Shown here piece after piece: positions 33,136 through 42,167 of a stretch of DNA of 64,000 nt. This stretch comes from an uncultured Acetatifactor sp. (lineage in GTDB: Bacteria; Bacillota; Clostridia; Lachnospirales; Lachnospiraceae), in contig CAJUCE010000003.1 in the NCBI GenBank assembly GCA_910584865.1, forward strand, positions 1 to 64,000, written 5' to 3'. Below the pieces are notes generated by a model. It saw nothing but the letters and a program-made list of their open reading frames with translations, was not told where the DNA came from and made no database searches. The translations under genes were made by a program, and so were the position numbers. Numbering within the stretch: the first letter of the stretch is position 1; every line of letters starts with the position of its first letter.

Positions 33136-36100
33136 TCATTCTATATCATCAAACACCGTATGCCTTATGGCAAGCATATATTCGTCCCATGACTGAATCT
33201 CCAGATTTCCACGCAACCGCTTTTTTGCCTCTTCCCGCCTGCCCGTCCGCAGCAGGAACAGGATTCTTGCGCCCTCCATCTCCTTACAGAGCGGGCAAGT
33301 GCAGAAATGGCAGATTTCGCAGCTTTCTTCTCTGTCCAGAATCTCCCGAAGCTTCTCCTCGGACTGTGTATAATATGCTGCAAGAAATTCCATCTGCAGA
33401 TGCCCTTTTTCCTGATTATAATACTTGGTCCTGGCGCTTTTCCTTTCCTCCTCCAGCCAGTTTTGCAGTCTGGCCGCATATTTTCTGCCTCTTCTGTCGT
33501 CCCCGCAGAGAATACAGGCAAATACCGCATCGCAGATTTTTTCTTCCATGGCGTTCTCTACCAGGCCGTTCTGAAACATTTTGTCAAAGGCTCTCAGCGC
33601 GGCGGCCTTTTTCCCGAATAAAAGCTCCACCCATCCCCTGCAGCAATAGTATGCCGGATAAGAGACTACTTCCGGTTTCTCCCGCACGCCCGGAGACAGG
33701 ATACCTTTTATCACGCGCCGGAATGTACCTCCGTAGAGCTCGTTGCCCCATTGCCTGATCTGCTGACGGGCCTTATCCTTTTCCCTCACACTGTTATACA
33801 ATTCCGTCAGCTTCTCGTAGCGGATCCATTTCTCCTTTTTATAATAACGCCTGTAAACCGCCTCCGCATCTTCTGTACGGCCCAGACGCAGATAGATCTC
33901 CGCCAGCCTGTCTCCGACCCAGTTGCTGCGGTTTTCTCCGGCGATACATTCATATTGCTTATAGGAAGCAAGCGCCATTTCGTCATTTCCAAGCAGCGAA
34001 TAGATATTTCCCATATCCGCATAGATTACCGCGGACATTTCTGTGTCCATATAGATGATAGCCTTTTTGATGAAAAACAGCGCCCTCTCATAATCCCCCT
34101 CATATTTACAAACAAAGCTTAATCCATTTAACGCATATGGATTGACAGGATTGAGATAAAGCGCCTTCTCGAAATCTTCCTTTGCCTCTTTGAGATAATG
34201 CGCCGATCTATGAAAAATGGCTCTTTCCACCAGCATAAAATCGTCCGGATAATTATAGAGATATTCGGTTAACAGAGGCAGTCCCCGTTCGTAATATCCC
34301 TGTTCTCCGCGTTCCACATGCCGCAGAAATTCCTGCCGGAATTCTTTCAGCCTGCTGTTCAGCACATCGATATCCATGAGCGTATGATCCATCTGATAGG
34401 CATAGGCTTCCAGAATAGGACTTTTTACGCCGTTTTTTTCTGCGTCTTCCAGTACCTTCTCCAGATCCTCCCGACGATCCAAATCCAGATAAACCTTCGC
34501 CAGATATTCATACGCCTTGGCATAATTGGGAAAATATCTGAGGCAGCTTCCCGCCGTACGAACCACCCCGCCCGCATTGAGCTGTCTTCTGTACACCTCC
34601 ATGGAAGTGGCATGCGCCGCAAAAATCTGATATTCGTCTACCAGCTTCCGGGTGAGTTCCAGGCACCTGTCATATTCTTCCATCTCCAAATAGATCTGTG
34701 CCATCTCCAGCAGGATCCCGATATCCTTTGCGCTGTCTGTCAGGATACTTTCTCCCTCCCGGATAGCCAGGAGGAAGTTTTCCTTCTCCTTGAAGCCCAG
34801 ACTATGATAACACTGCATCCTGATTAGATGAGCCTGGCGGAGTCTGTCCCGATCTTTTTTCTCCTCTTTTTCATTGGACCCGTCCTGTGCTTTTATCTTC
34901 TCTTCCAGCAAGCTTTCCCAATGCCGGGTCATGGTGATCGAATCCTCATAATCGGCCTGCTCCACATAGAGCTTTGCCAAAAGTCCATTATACTCGGCTT
35001 TCTTTTCCGGCGGCAGAAGATTTTCCAGCTTTAATGCAAGGCGGATGCCTCTGGCGACTTTCCCGTCCTGCAGATAGCACCAGCACAGCTCCAGCATACT
35101 CTCCCAGCCTGCCTCCTGTCGGCAGCGCTCCTCCAGCTCCTCCTCGATACGGGCATTGACCTTGCCCAGAAGCTCCAGAAACGCATCGTCACTGCCGGAA
35201 GCAAGCACCTTTTCCGCACATTTTTTTGCTTTCCGATACTGGCCTTCCGTATAATACCAATCCGTCAGTCTTAAATTGGCCATATAATGGGTATCATTAT
35301 CTGCTTTCAGCTCCTCGTAGAATCCGGCCGCCCTTCTCCTGTAATCTGAATCCTCCTTTGTCCCGCCGATCATCCAGAGCAATTCAGCAAAATTATAACA
35401 CAGCATGGCATCCGAAGGATACTTCTCCCGCTGAGCCTCCAGCAGAGCTATGGCTTCCTCCTTATGTCCCTGCCGCGCCAGAACATTGGCACGGCTGATC
35501 TCCATGACCGGATGCCGGATTCCGAGACCATCTGCACTCTGGACACATTGTGCGGCATCCTCCAGCCTTCCCTCCTGCAATGCCTGCCAGCAGCGGTCAT
35601 AGTACTCCAGAAACAGATCGTAATCAGCGTCCGGTGCTCCCTCAAACTGACCAAACTCCAGATCCTCTCCCCGCTCGCATCTCCCGATTATGTAATGCAC
35701 GAAATTCAGCGGAAATTTTTCACGAAGAGCCTTTGCATCTTTGATAATACAGAGTTTCTGATCCAGCAATTTCCATACCGCGGTAGGCAGTTTAAAATGC
35801 TCCGTCAGAAAACCCAGCAATTTGAGACGGCAGTTTTCTTCCTCTTCAATGGAAAAAAACACATCCTCCTCAAAAAGTGCTTTCCAGCACTCCACATCCT
35901 GTCTGGTCCGGATATTGTTATACACCTGGGCCGCCTTCTCCAGCCACAGTCCGGAAGGAGTGGTGTCCTGGGGCTTTTCTCCCTCCGGTTCCTCCTTCTG
36001 TGCCGCATATCTGCAGGCCTCCTCGTATGCGCCGCGAAGCCTTTTAAACCCCTCCGGATCATCCTCCGGATTGGTCACGGAAAGTTTCTCCCGATAGGCG

Positions 36101-36168
36101 TTTTTAATGGCCCGCTCATCTTTTGTATATTCGATTCCCAATATCAAAAAGGCTTCTGTAGCATTCAT
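33136..36168 (-). CDS. large J-domain-like and TPR-repeat protein, partner of HscC
   Basis: A 1010-residue soluble protein. Residues 1-50 have the helix pattern of a J domain (FLILGIEYTKDERAIKNAYR, then EGFKRLRGAYEEA). The invariant HPD loop, however, reads NPE within SVTNPEDDPEGF. From about residue 190 to 900 it is built of many TPR-like helical pairs (for example YDRCLELTRKLVDEY, FEKALYLNPVNPYALNGLSF). Near residue 955 a cysteine cluster CEICHFCTCPLC could bind zinc. The hscC gene follows 199 bases downstream. It probably recruits or positions HscC on clients, although the missing HPD predicts that it may not stimulate ATP hydrolysis in the usual way. Confidence 0.75.
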   Translation of the reverse strand: MNATEAFLILGIEYTKDERAIKNAYREKLSVTNPEDDPEGFKRLRGAYEEACRYAAQKEEPEGEKPQDTTPSGLWLEKAAQVYNNIRTRQDVECWKALFEEDVFFSIEEEENCRLKLLGFLTEHFKLPTAVWKLLDQKLCIIKDAKALREKFPLNFVHYIIGRCERGEDLEFGQFEGAPDADYDLFLEYYDRCWQALQEGRLEDAAQCVQSADGLGIRHPVMEISRANVLARQGHKEEAIALLEAQREKYPSDAMLCYNFAELLWMIGGTKEDSDYRRRAAGFYEELKADNDTHYMANLRLTDWYYTEGQYRKAKKCAEKVLASGSDDAFLELLGKVNARIEEELEERCRQEAGWESMLELCWCYLQDGKVARGIRLALKLENLLPPEKKAEYNGLLAKLYVEQADYEDSITMTRHWESLLEEKIKAQDGSNEKEEKKDRDRLRQAHLIRMQCYHSLGFKEKENFLLAIREGESILTDSAKDIGILLEMAQIYLEMEEYDRCLELTRKLVDEYQIFAAHATSMEVYRRQLNAGGVVRTAGSCLRYFPNYAKAYEYLAKVYLDLDRREDLEKVLEDAEKNGVKSPILEAYAYQMDHTLMDIDVLNSRLKEFRQEFLRHVERGEQGYYERGLPLLTEYLYNYPDDFMLVERAIFHRSAHYLKEAKEDFEKALYLNPVNPYALNGLSFVCKYEGDYERALFFIKKAIIYMDTEMSAVIYADMGNIYSLLGNDEMALASYKQYECIAGENRSNWVGDRLAEIYLRLGRTEDAEAVYRRYYKKEKWIRYEKLTELYNSVREKDKARQQIRQWGNELYGGTFRRVIKGILSPGVREKPEVVSYPAYYCCRGWVELLFGKKAAALRAFDKMFQNGLVENAMEEKICDAVFACILCGDDRRGRKYAARLQNWLEEERKSARTKYYNQEKGHLQMEFLAAYYTQSEEKLREILDREESCEICHFCTCPLCKEMEGARILFLLRTGRREEAKKRLRGNLEIQSWDEYMLAIRHTVFDDIE

Positions 36169-36268
36169 ACTGTTCCCTCACCTCTCCCGACACCATATCT
36201 TTTCCAATCCGTCTCCCCCAAGCCGTGAAACACAAAACTGCCCACAATGAGTCTGACTTGGAAAATGT

Positions 36269-36307
36269 CAAAAAGGAGGCCCGCATCCGGAACAGATCCC
36301 GGTCTCC
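36269..36307 (-). terminator. possible terminator of the glyS transcript
   Basis: GGAG..CCG pairs with CGG..CTCC with interior mismatches; on the minus strand it is followed by TTTTTGACATTTT, shortly after the synthetase stop codon. Confidence 0.4.
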
Positions 36308-36371
36308 ACGCGACGGCCCCCCTGTCTTCCAAGGAAATCTTCAAGCTTTCCGCCCGGTTCCCAGGAATTAT

Positions 36372-37760
36372 TTAGAATACAAATTTGTCCGCAAAATAAG
36401 CATCCAGATTCTTGATTTCCACCCGCTCCTGTTCCATGGAATCCCGGAAGCGTACCGTCACACAGCCGTCTGTCTCAGAGTCAAAATCATAGGTTACGCA
36501 GAAAGGTGTGCCGATCTCGTCCTGACGGCGATATCTCTTACCGATATTTCCTCTGTCATCATACTCACAGTTGTACTTTTTGGAGAGCTGCGCATAGATC
36601 TTCTCCGCACCTTCCGCCAGCTTTTTGGAAAGAGGCAGCACGCCTATTTTCACCGGTGCCAGCGCCGGATGGAAACGAAGCACCGTACGCATATCGCCGC
36701 CCTCCAGTTCCTCTTCATCATAGGCCGCGCAGAGGAAGGCCAGTACCACGCGATCCGCACCCAGAGAAGGTTCCACTACATAGGGTATGTATTTCTCCTT
36801 CTTCTCGTCGTCGAAGTATGTCATATCTTCCCCTGAAATATTGGCATGCTGGGTCAGGTCATAATCTGTTCTGTCCGCAATCCCCCAAAGTTCTCCCCAG
36901 CCGAAGGGGAACAGGAACTCGATATCGGTGGTACCCTTGCTGTAGAAACACAGCTCTTCGGGGCTGTGATCCCGCAGACGCATCTCGTCCTCCTTGATCC
37001 CCAACGAGATCAGCCAGTCGCGGCAGAAGCCTCTCCAGTACTGGAACCATTCCATATCCGTGCCGGGCTCACAGAAAAACTCCAGCTCCATCTGTTCGAA
37101 CTCACGGGTACGGAAGGTAAAGTTTCCGGGTGTAATCTCGTTGCGGAATGCCTTGCCGATCTGCCCGATACCGAAAGGAATCTTCTTGCGGGAAGTTCTC
37201 TGCACATTCTTAAAGTTAACAAAGATACCCTGTGCAGTCTCCGGCCGAAGATATACCACGCTCTTGGCATCTTCCGTGACGCCCTGGAAGGTCTTGAACA
37301 TCAGATTAAACTGGCGGATGTCCGTAAAATTATGCTTACCGCAGCTGGGGCACGGAATCTGATGCTCGTCCACGAAAGCCTTCATCTGCTCCTGGCTCCA
37401 GGCATCCACACTCTCCTTAAGCTCGATACCCTTCTCCCCGCAGTAATTCTCTATCAGCTGGTCAGCCCGAAAACGCTCATGACATTCCCGGCAGTCCATC
37501 AAAGGATCGGAAAAACCGCCCAGATGCCCGCTGGCTACCCAGGTCTGGGGATTCATCAATATGGCGCAGTCCACACCCACATTATAGGGGTTCTCCTGGA
37601 CAAATTTCTGCCACCAGGCCTTCTTTACATTATTTTTCAGTTCTACACCCAGATTGCCGTAATCCCAGGTATTGGCAAGGCCGCCGTATATCTCGGATCC
37701 GGGATAGATGAATCCTCTTGCCTTTGCCAGAGCCACTATTTTTTCCATTGTCTTTTCCAT
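36372..37760 (-). CDS. glyQS: glycyl-tRNA synthetase, single-chain (alpha2) type
   Basis: Charges tRNA-Gly. This 462-residue class II enzyme has the dimeric, eukaryote-like form, not the alpha2beta2 GlyQ/GlyS form. VALAKARGFIYPGSEIYGGL at the N-terminus, the class II motif 2 region FRNEITPGNFTFRTREFEQME (about 205-225), EPSLGADRVVLAF as motif 3, and the C-terminal anticodon-binding domain (LAPVKIGVLPLSKKL) are all clear. A CPSC cysteine pair in PCPSCGKHNFTD suggests a structural zinc. The gene starts 39 bases after a lipoprotein gene, leaving no room for a T-box leader, so its regulation probably comes from the upstream promoter. Confidence 0.96.
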   Translation of the reverse strand: MEKTMEKIVALAKARGFIYPGSEIYGGLANTWDYGNLGVELKNNVKKAWWQKFVQENPYNVGVDCAILMNPQTWVASGHLGGFSDPLMDCRECHERFRADQLIENYCGEKGIELKESVDAWSQEQMKAFVDEHQIPCPSCGKHNFTDIRQFNLMFKTFQGVTEDAKSVVYLRPETAQGIFVNFKNVQRTSRKKIPFGIGQIGKAFRNEITPGNFTFRTREFEQMELEFFCEPGTDMEWFQYWRGFCRDWLISLGIKEDEMRLRDHSPEELCFYSKGTTDIEFLFPFGWGELWGIADRTDYDLTQHANISGEDMTYFDDEKKEKYIPYVVEPSLGADRVVLAFLCAAYDEEELEGGDMRTVLRFHPALAPVKIGVLPLSKKLAEGAEKIYAQLSKKYNCEYDDRGNIGKRYRRQDEIGTPFCVTYDFDSETDGCVTVRFRDSMEQERVEIKNLDAYFADKFVF

Positions 37761-37799
37761 CTCAATCCATTCCTTTCTATTTGCTTTTTCGTCAGATCA

Positions 37800-38402
37800 T
37801 CATTTCATCAGAATATATACTAAATCTTCCTCCTCGGAAGGCTTTATGCTTCCGTCCTCATTCACCGCGGCCGACGCACTGATATAAACTACCCTGCGGT
37901 CGCAGTAAATGTTCGCTTTTATGTCGGTTACCAGCAGATACTCACCGTAAGATTGTCCCAGAAGACCTACATCCAGCATCGAATCATCCTTCACGCTTTT
38001 CATGGGAGTCCCCATGTCAAACCCGTTGGTCGCCGCATCCTTTACAGTACCGAAAAACAGATGATCCTCCCCGAAATCTGTGCAGCTTTCCCAGCCGTCA
38101 AACCGATAGACTACCATGGCCTTTCCGCCGTCCAGCGCTTCGGTTTTCTCCACTGTCACTGCCGCTTCCTTTCCCTTTTCCGCATTATATGCTGCCGCTT
38201 CACGCTCCGCCATGGAAGCAAGCTCCGACAGCTGATAATATGCCTTGTCAAATTGCCCCACCTGCCAGACCGTAATCTCTCCTTCTTTCCCTACAAAGAC
38301 AGTGGGCTTATCCACCGTTTCCGGGACCTTTGCTCCGCCGCAGCCTGCCAGAAATATGGCACAGACACAGAGTATGCCTGCCAGCCTTCCCAATCTTTTC
38401 AT
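37800..38402 (-). CDS. hypothetical lipoprotein
   Basis: A 200-residue secreted lipoprotein. The N-terminus MKRLGRLAGILCVCAIFLAG ends in the lipobox LAGC, so Cys 21 would be lipidated. The mature part is hydrophilic with a mixed alpha/beta composition and no recognised domain. AGGAGG precedes the ATG at 38402; an upstream in-frame extension to 38468 would hide the signal peptide and is rejected. A consensus promoter lies at 38472-38500. It is co-transcribed with glyQS, 39 bases downstream. Function unknown. Confidence 0.7.
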   Translation of the reverse strand: MKRLGRLAGILCVCAIFLAGCGGAKVPETVDKPTVFVGKEGEITVWQVGQFDKAYYQLSELASMAEREAAAYNAEKGKEAAVTVEKTEALDGGKAMVVYRFDGWESCTDFGEDHLFFGTVKDAATNGFDMGTPMKSVKDDSMLDVGLLGQSYGEYLLVTDIKANIYCDRRVVYISASAAVNEDGSIKPSEEEDLVYILMK

Positions 38403-38471
38403 ACCGATACCCTCCTGTGTACTTTTACGTACATACACCGATATATAACTATATCCATGCAATTCCATGCT

Positions 38472-38500
38472 ATTGTATCAAAAACTTTGCTATTTTTCAA
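38472..38500 (-). promoter_or_regulatory. promoter of lipoprotein-glyQS transcript
   Basis: TTGAAA (38495-38500), 17 bases, TACAAT (38472-38477) on the minus strand; the -35 overlaps the recO stop codon. Confidence 0.6.
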
Positions 38501-39171
38501 CAGAGAGTTTGCAGAACTTCAAGACTTTTAAAATGGCGTCCCACAAAACGGTTCATGTAACGGGCGGCCACCGCCTCCAGCTGTGCCAGCACGCTGTCTT
38601 TCACCGCGAAGGTATACAGCTTTTCCACCGGACTCGTCGTTATGTATTTTAATGCATAGAGTGTGGATTCCTCCAGCTTCTCGTCTCCGGGCAGAAACGG
38701 AGCCTGGGGCGAAAATTCCATGGGAAATTCCCCGTTCACCGCCATGGCTCTGCACTCGAAGACGCAGCGCACCAGGGCGTTGGGCAAAGATTGCACGCTG
38801 AGAGCCCGTAGCGACTGATAGAGAAGTTTCATCATCTCCCGTTCATCATTGTTCTCCCGGGTATAATAATCCGCCACTTCCGCGAAATACATGCCGTAAC
38901 AGGCCCCGATATAATCTGTCCTGAGAGGTTCAAAATAATTCTGAATGTCCGCCTCCGTCAGTGTATAAGAACTCCTCCCTTCATATAGCTTAAAACAACC
39001 GAAAGCGAAGGGATTGGTAGCCGCAGTCAGACGGCTTCCCTGCCGTCTGGCTCCTCTGGCAAAAGCGGAGATTTTTCCCCGTTCCCTAGTCAAAAGGCTG
39101 ATATGTCTGTCGAATTCCCCTACCGGGGTTTGCTTCAATATGATTCCTGTCACCGATATATATTCCTGCAT
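38497..39171 (-). CDS. recO: DNA repair protein RecO
   Basis: A RecFOR-pathway mediator that loads RecA on SSB-coated gaps. The 224-residue protein opens with an OB fold (VTGIILKQTPVGEFDRHISL, then RGKISAFARGARR) and continues with a helical C-terminal domain. The four-cysteine zinc site typical of many RecO proteins is not evident; only the CVFEC region has close cysteines. It overlaps the upstream yqzL-like gene by 86 bases and follows era, the usual Firmicute order. Confidence 0.9.
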   Translation of the reverse strand: MQEYISVTGIILKQTPVGEFDRHISLLTRERGKISAFARGARRQGSRLTAATNPFAFGCFKLYEGRSSYTLTEADIQNYFEPLRTDYIGACYGMYFAEVADYYTRENNDEREMMKLLYQSLRALSVQSLPNALVRCVFECRAMAVNGEFPMEFSPQAPFLPGDEKLEESTLYALKYITTSPVEKLYTFAVKDSVLAQLEAVAARYMNRFVGRHFKSLEVLQTLC

Positions 39172-39292
39172 GGCTGTCTTCTCTCATCGGGCCGGATAAA
39201 CCCTCCTCTTCCTGTCTGTAATTGGAGACGAAGTTTAGATAATCCTCGATCCTGCCGCTGTTTTCAAATTGCTTCCAGTATTTCTCTTCCAT
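39086..39292 (-). CDS. YqzL-like small protein
   Basis: A 68-residue protein beginning MEEKYWKQFENSGRIEDYLN. The W-K-x-F-x-x-(S/T)-G-x-I-E-x-Y-L pattern is that of YqzL, a short protein encoded between era and recO in Bacillus and relatives, here in the same place. ATG at 39292 is 9 bases after GGAGG; the ATG at 39301 sits directly on the site and is rejected. The C-terminal 28 residues are read from DNA also encoding the start of recO in another frame, an unusually long overlap. Function unknown. Confidence 0.6.
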   Translation of the reverse strand: MEEKYWKQFENSGRIEDYLNFVSNYRQEEEGLSGPMREDSHAGIYIGDRNHIEANPGRGIRQTYQPFD

Positions 39293-39374
39293 ATTCCGCA
39301 TCCTCCGTATAATATATACTCGCCGTATAAATACACCTTTAGAGTCTGCATTTTTCCCTTTTATATTCGCTTTT

Positions 39375-40286
39375 TTATGTGCTGGAAATATCTTTCGGAT
39401 TGTAACCGAAATTTTTCAGAAGATAATCGCTGTCCCGCCAGTCCTTTTTCACCTTTACAAAAAGCTTCAAATTTACCTGCTTCTCCAGCATCTCCTCAAT
39501 TTCCCTGCGGGCGGCAGACCCGATCTTCTTCAGCATGACTCCGCCCTTGCCGATGATAATCCCTTTGTGAGAATCCCTCTCACATATGATAGACGCCTCG
39601 ATATGACAGATGCTGTCATACTCCTTCATACTCTCTATGCTGACTGCCACGCCGTGAGGGACCTCTTCTGCCAGCAGACGCAGCGCCTTCTCCCGCACCA
39701 GCTCCGCCACAATCTGCCGCATAGGCTGGTCAGTGACCGTGTCTTCGTCAAAAAAGGCATGTCCCTCTGGCAGATACTGAAAAATGCAGTGCACCAGTTC
39801 CGCCGTGTTGTCTCCCTTCAGGGCCGACACAGGTACAATTTCCGCAAAATCCAATTCTGCGCGGTAGCAGTCAATAGACGAAAGAATTCTTTCCCGTTTC
39901 ACGGAATCCGTCTTATTGATCACCAGTATCACGGGAGCTTTTACTTTCTTCAGCTCCTCAATGATATGACGCTCTCCGGCGCCGATATAATCAGTAGGTT
40001 CCACCAGCCAGAGAATCACATCGGCCTCCTCCAGCGTATGCTCCGCCGCATGGATCATATACTCTCCCAGGCGGTTTTTCGCCTTGTGAATCCCCGGTGT
40101 ATCAAGAAATACGATTTGGCCTTCCCCGGTTGTCAATACTGTCCTGATCCGATTCCTGGTTGTCTGGGGTTTATCCGAGGTAATGGCGATCTTCTGCCCG
40201 ATCAGCTGATTCATCAAGGTGGATTTTCCTACGTTGGGCCTGCCTATCAATGTGACAAAGCCTGCTTTGTACGCTATGTTTTCCAT
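39375..40286 (-). CDS. era: GTPase Era
   Basis: An essential GTPase binding the 3' end of 16S rRNA during 30S assembly. The 303-residue protein has the G1 motif GRPNVGKSTLMN near residue 17, G3 DTPGIHKAK near 62, G4 NKTD near 123, and a C-terminal KH domain with KGIIIGKGGVMLKKIG near 240. It is followed by the yqzL-like gene and recO. GGAG precedes the ATG. Confidence 0.97.
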   Translation of the reverse strand: MENIAYKAGFVTLIGRPNVGKSTLMNQLIGQKIAITSDKPQTTRNRIRTVLTTGEGQIVFLDTPGIHKAKNRLGEYMIHAAEHTLEEADVILWLVEPTDYIGAGERHIIEELKKVKAPVILVINKTDSVKRERILSSIDCYRAELDFAEIVPVSALKGDNTAELVHCIFQYLPEGHAFFDEDTVTDQPMRQIVAELVREKALRLLAEEVPHGVAVSIESMKEYDSICHIEASIICERDSHKGIIIGKGGVMLKKIGSAARREIEEMLEKQVNLKLFVKVKKDWRDSDYLLKNFGYNPKDISST

Positions 40287-40310
40287 TGTCTTTTCTCCAT
40301 TTTGGTACTT

Positions 40311-41447
40311 CTATTTTGCTATATAAAACTGATTCTTTAAAAGCAGCCAATTGGCCTGGAACCAGTCCATAATCTGCCAGTATCCGCAGCCCCGGAGAGC
40401 ATATTGGCGGATGAGGTTAAATTTTGCCTGCAGGCTTCTCACATCCTCAAACCATACTTCATGGGAAATCCCGCCTTCCGTATACCGGAAATAAGGGCTC
40501 TCTGCCAGGCTGTCAAAATAAATCTCCGCCCCCTGCCTTATGGCAATACGTACAGCCTCCACATTTCCGATGGTAGCGGCCTTTGTAATCCCCCGCTGAT
40601 AGGGAAGCGGCCAGTCATATCCGTAATTCGGAATCCCCAGATCGACTTTATTTGCAGGAATCTCTGTCAGCGCATACTCAACTACTCTGCGAACCTGATT
40701 GATGGGGGCTACTGCCATGGGAGGCCCATAGGTATAACCCCATTCATAGGTCATCAGCAGCACATGATCCGCTGCCTCTCCCAGCGCCCTGTAGTCTTTT
40801 CCTTCATATAATAGGCCCTTTTGATCCGCACTGCTCTTCGGAGCCAGCGCCACTGAGGTATGGTAACCAGCCGCACGCATGGCATCCGCCACCTTCCATA
40901 CGAAAGCGGTAAAGGCATCCCTGTCCTGGACCAGGATATATTCAAAATCAATATCCACGCCCTGGTATCCTTTCAGGTTCATCAATTCCAACAACTCCTG
41001 AATCAATCTGTCCGTGTAAACGTCATTATTTACCACAGAATGAATTAACTGGTTATTGAAATTGCCGTCCGGGCCGAATGGGGTCAATGTCAGCACAGGC
41101 AAGGTTCCGAAACGCAATGCCTCGGCAATCATCCATTCATCCTCTCCATAGCCTGGCGGCAAAAGTTCCCCTTCCATCGTAAAACCATAAGAAAATATGG
41201 GAAGTTCCGTCAAGTACGGCAGTGTCTGTTCCAAAACCCATGGACTGATAAACGGATAAGCATAACCGCTTACCGAGATTACCCCGGAAGCATTCCGGAC
41301 ATAACGATTGATCAAAAGCGCCTGCCCTACGGCAAGCTCATAAGGATATACCAGCTGATTATCCCGTATAATCTGCTCCGCGCCCGCACCCGTCTGCGCC
41401 GCAATGCTGTCCACACTGTCTCCCGGCCTTACCACATAGATCTCCAT
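40311..41447 (-). CDS. LysM plus GH18 protein (spore cortex-lytic/YaaH-like)
   Basis: A 378-residue protein. Residues 1-48 form a LysM peptidoglycan-binding module (MEIYVVRPGDSVDSIAAQTG). The rest is a GH18 barrel; the DxxDxDxE-type catalytic motif appears as GVDIDFEYILVQD (about residue 159), where the acidic Glu fits. No signal peptide is present, as in SleL/YaaH proteins packaged in the spore coat that degrade cortex fragments during germination. This supports a spore-forming host. A weak GAGGT site precedes the ATG. Confidence 0.82.
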   Translation of the reverse strand: MEIYVVRPGDSVDSIAAQTGAGAEQIIRDNQLVYPYELAVGQALLINRYVRNASGVISVSGYAYPFISPWVLEQTLPYLTELPIFSYGFTMEGELLPPGYGEDEWMIAEALRFGTLPVLTLTPFGPDGNFNNQLIHSVVNNDVYTDRLIQELLELMNLKGYQGVDIDFEYILVQDRDAFTAFVWKVADAMRAAGYHTSVALAPKSSADQKGLLYEGKDYRALGEAADHVLLMTYEWGYTYGPPMAVAPINQVRRVVEYALTEIPANKVDLGIPNYGYDWPLPYQRGITKAATIGNVEAVRIAIRQGAEIYFDSLAESPYFRYTEGGISHEVWFEDVRSLQAKFNLIRQYALRGCGYWQIMDWFQANWLLLKNQFYIAK

Positions 41448-41528
41448 GTTAATACCTCTGTATCGTTTTCTATCGAAATCTATATTCCTCTCCGGCCAGG
41501 TTTAGACTATGAAATGCTTTTTGATACC

Positions 41529-42167
41529 TTAACTGACGCCCTCCTTCTTACAGATATCCTCCAGACAGCATCTGTCACAGTAGGGCTTCGTCCGTGCCGT
41601 ACAGATTTCTCTTCCGTGGTTCACCAGACGGTGGCAGAAATCATTGCCTTCCTTAGGCGGGATGATCTTCCAAAGTGCTTTTTCCACTTTGGCAGGTTCT
41701 TTGATCCCGTCTACCAGCCCCATTCTGTTCACCAGCCGGATGCAATGGGTATCCGTTACGATGGCCGGTTTCCCGAACACATCGCCCATAATCAGATTGG
41801 CGCTTTTCCTGCCCACCCCAGGCAGAGACAAAAGCTTGTCAAAATCATCCGGAACCTTTCCTCCGTATTCATCCCGCAGGATTTTCATACAGGCATGAAT
41901 ATCCCGCGCCTTACTCCTGCCCAGTCCGCAGGGACGGACAATTTCTTCGATGGCCTCTGCATCGGCCTCCGCCAGGGCATTCACGTCGGGAAATTTCTCA
42001 TAGAGCTTTTCCACTACCACATTGACCCTGGCGTCGGTACATTGGGCAGCCAGACGCACACTTACTAACAGTTTCCACGCCTGGTCATAATCCAGAGTAC
42101 AGTCCGCATCCGGATATTCTCTCTTCAGTCTATCTATGATCTCCAATGCTCGTTGCTTCTTTGTCAT
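41529..42167 (-). CDS. nth: endonuclease III
   Basis: A DNA glycosylase/AP lyase removing oxidised pyrimidines. The 212-residue protein has the helix-hairpin-helix LSLPGVGRKSANLIMGDVF near residue 110, with the catalytic Lys and, in VTDTHCIRLVNRMG, the catalytic Asp. The C-terminal cysteines in CTARTKPYCDRCCLEDIC would hold the [4Fe-4S] cluster. Its ATG overlaps the recD2 stop codon by four bases, so it is translationally coupled. Confidence 0.95.
   Translation of the reverse strand: MTKKQRALEIIDRLKREYPDADCTLDYDQAWKLLVSVRLAAQCTDARVNVVVEKLYEKFPDVNALAEADAEAIEEIVRPCGLGRSKARDIHACMKILRDEYGGKVPDDFDKLLSLPGVGRKSANLIMGDVFGKPAIVTDTHCIRLVNRMGLVDGIKEPAKVEKALWKIIPPKEGNDFCHRLVNHGREICTARTKPYCDRCCLEDICKKEGVS

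Noticed and set aside
37761..37799. T-box or riboswitch before the glycyl-tRNA synthetase gene
   Set aside because: Only 39 bases separate it from the upstream gene; a better promoter lies before the lipoprotein gene.
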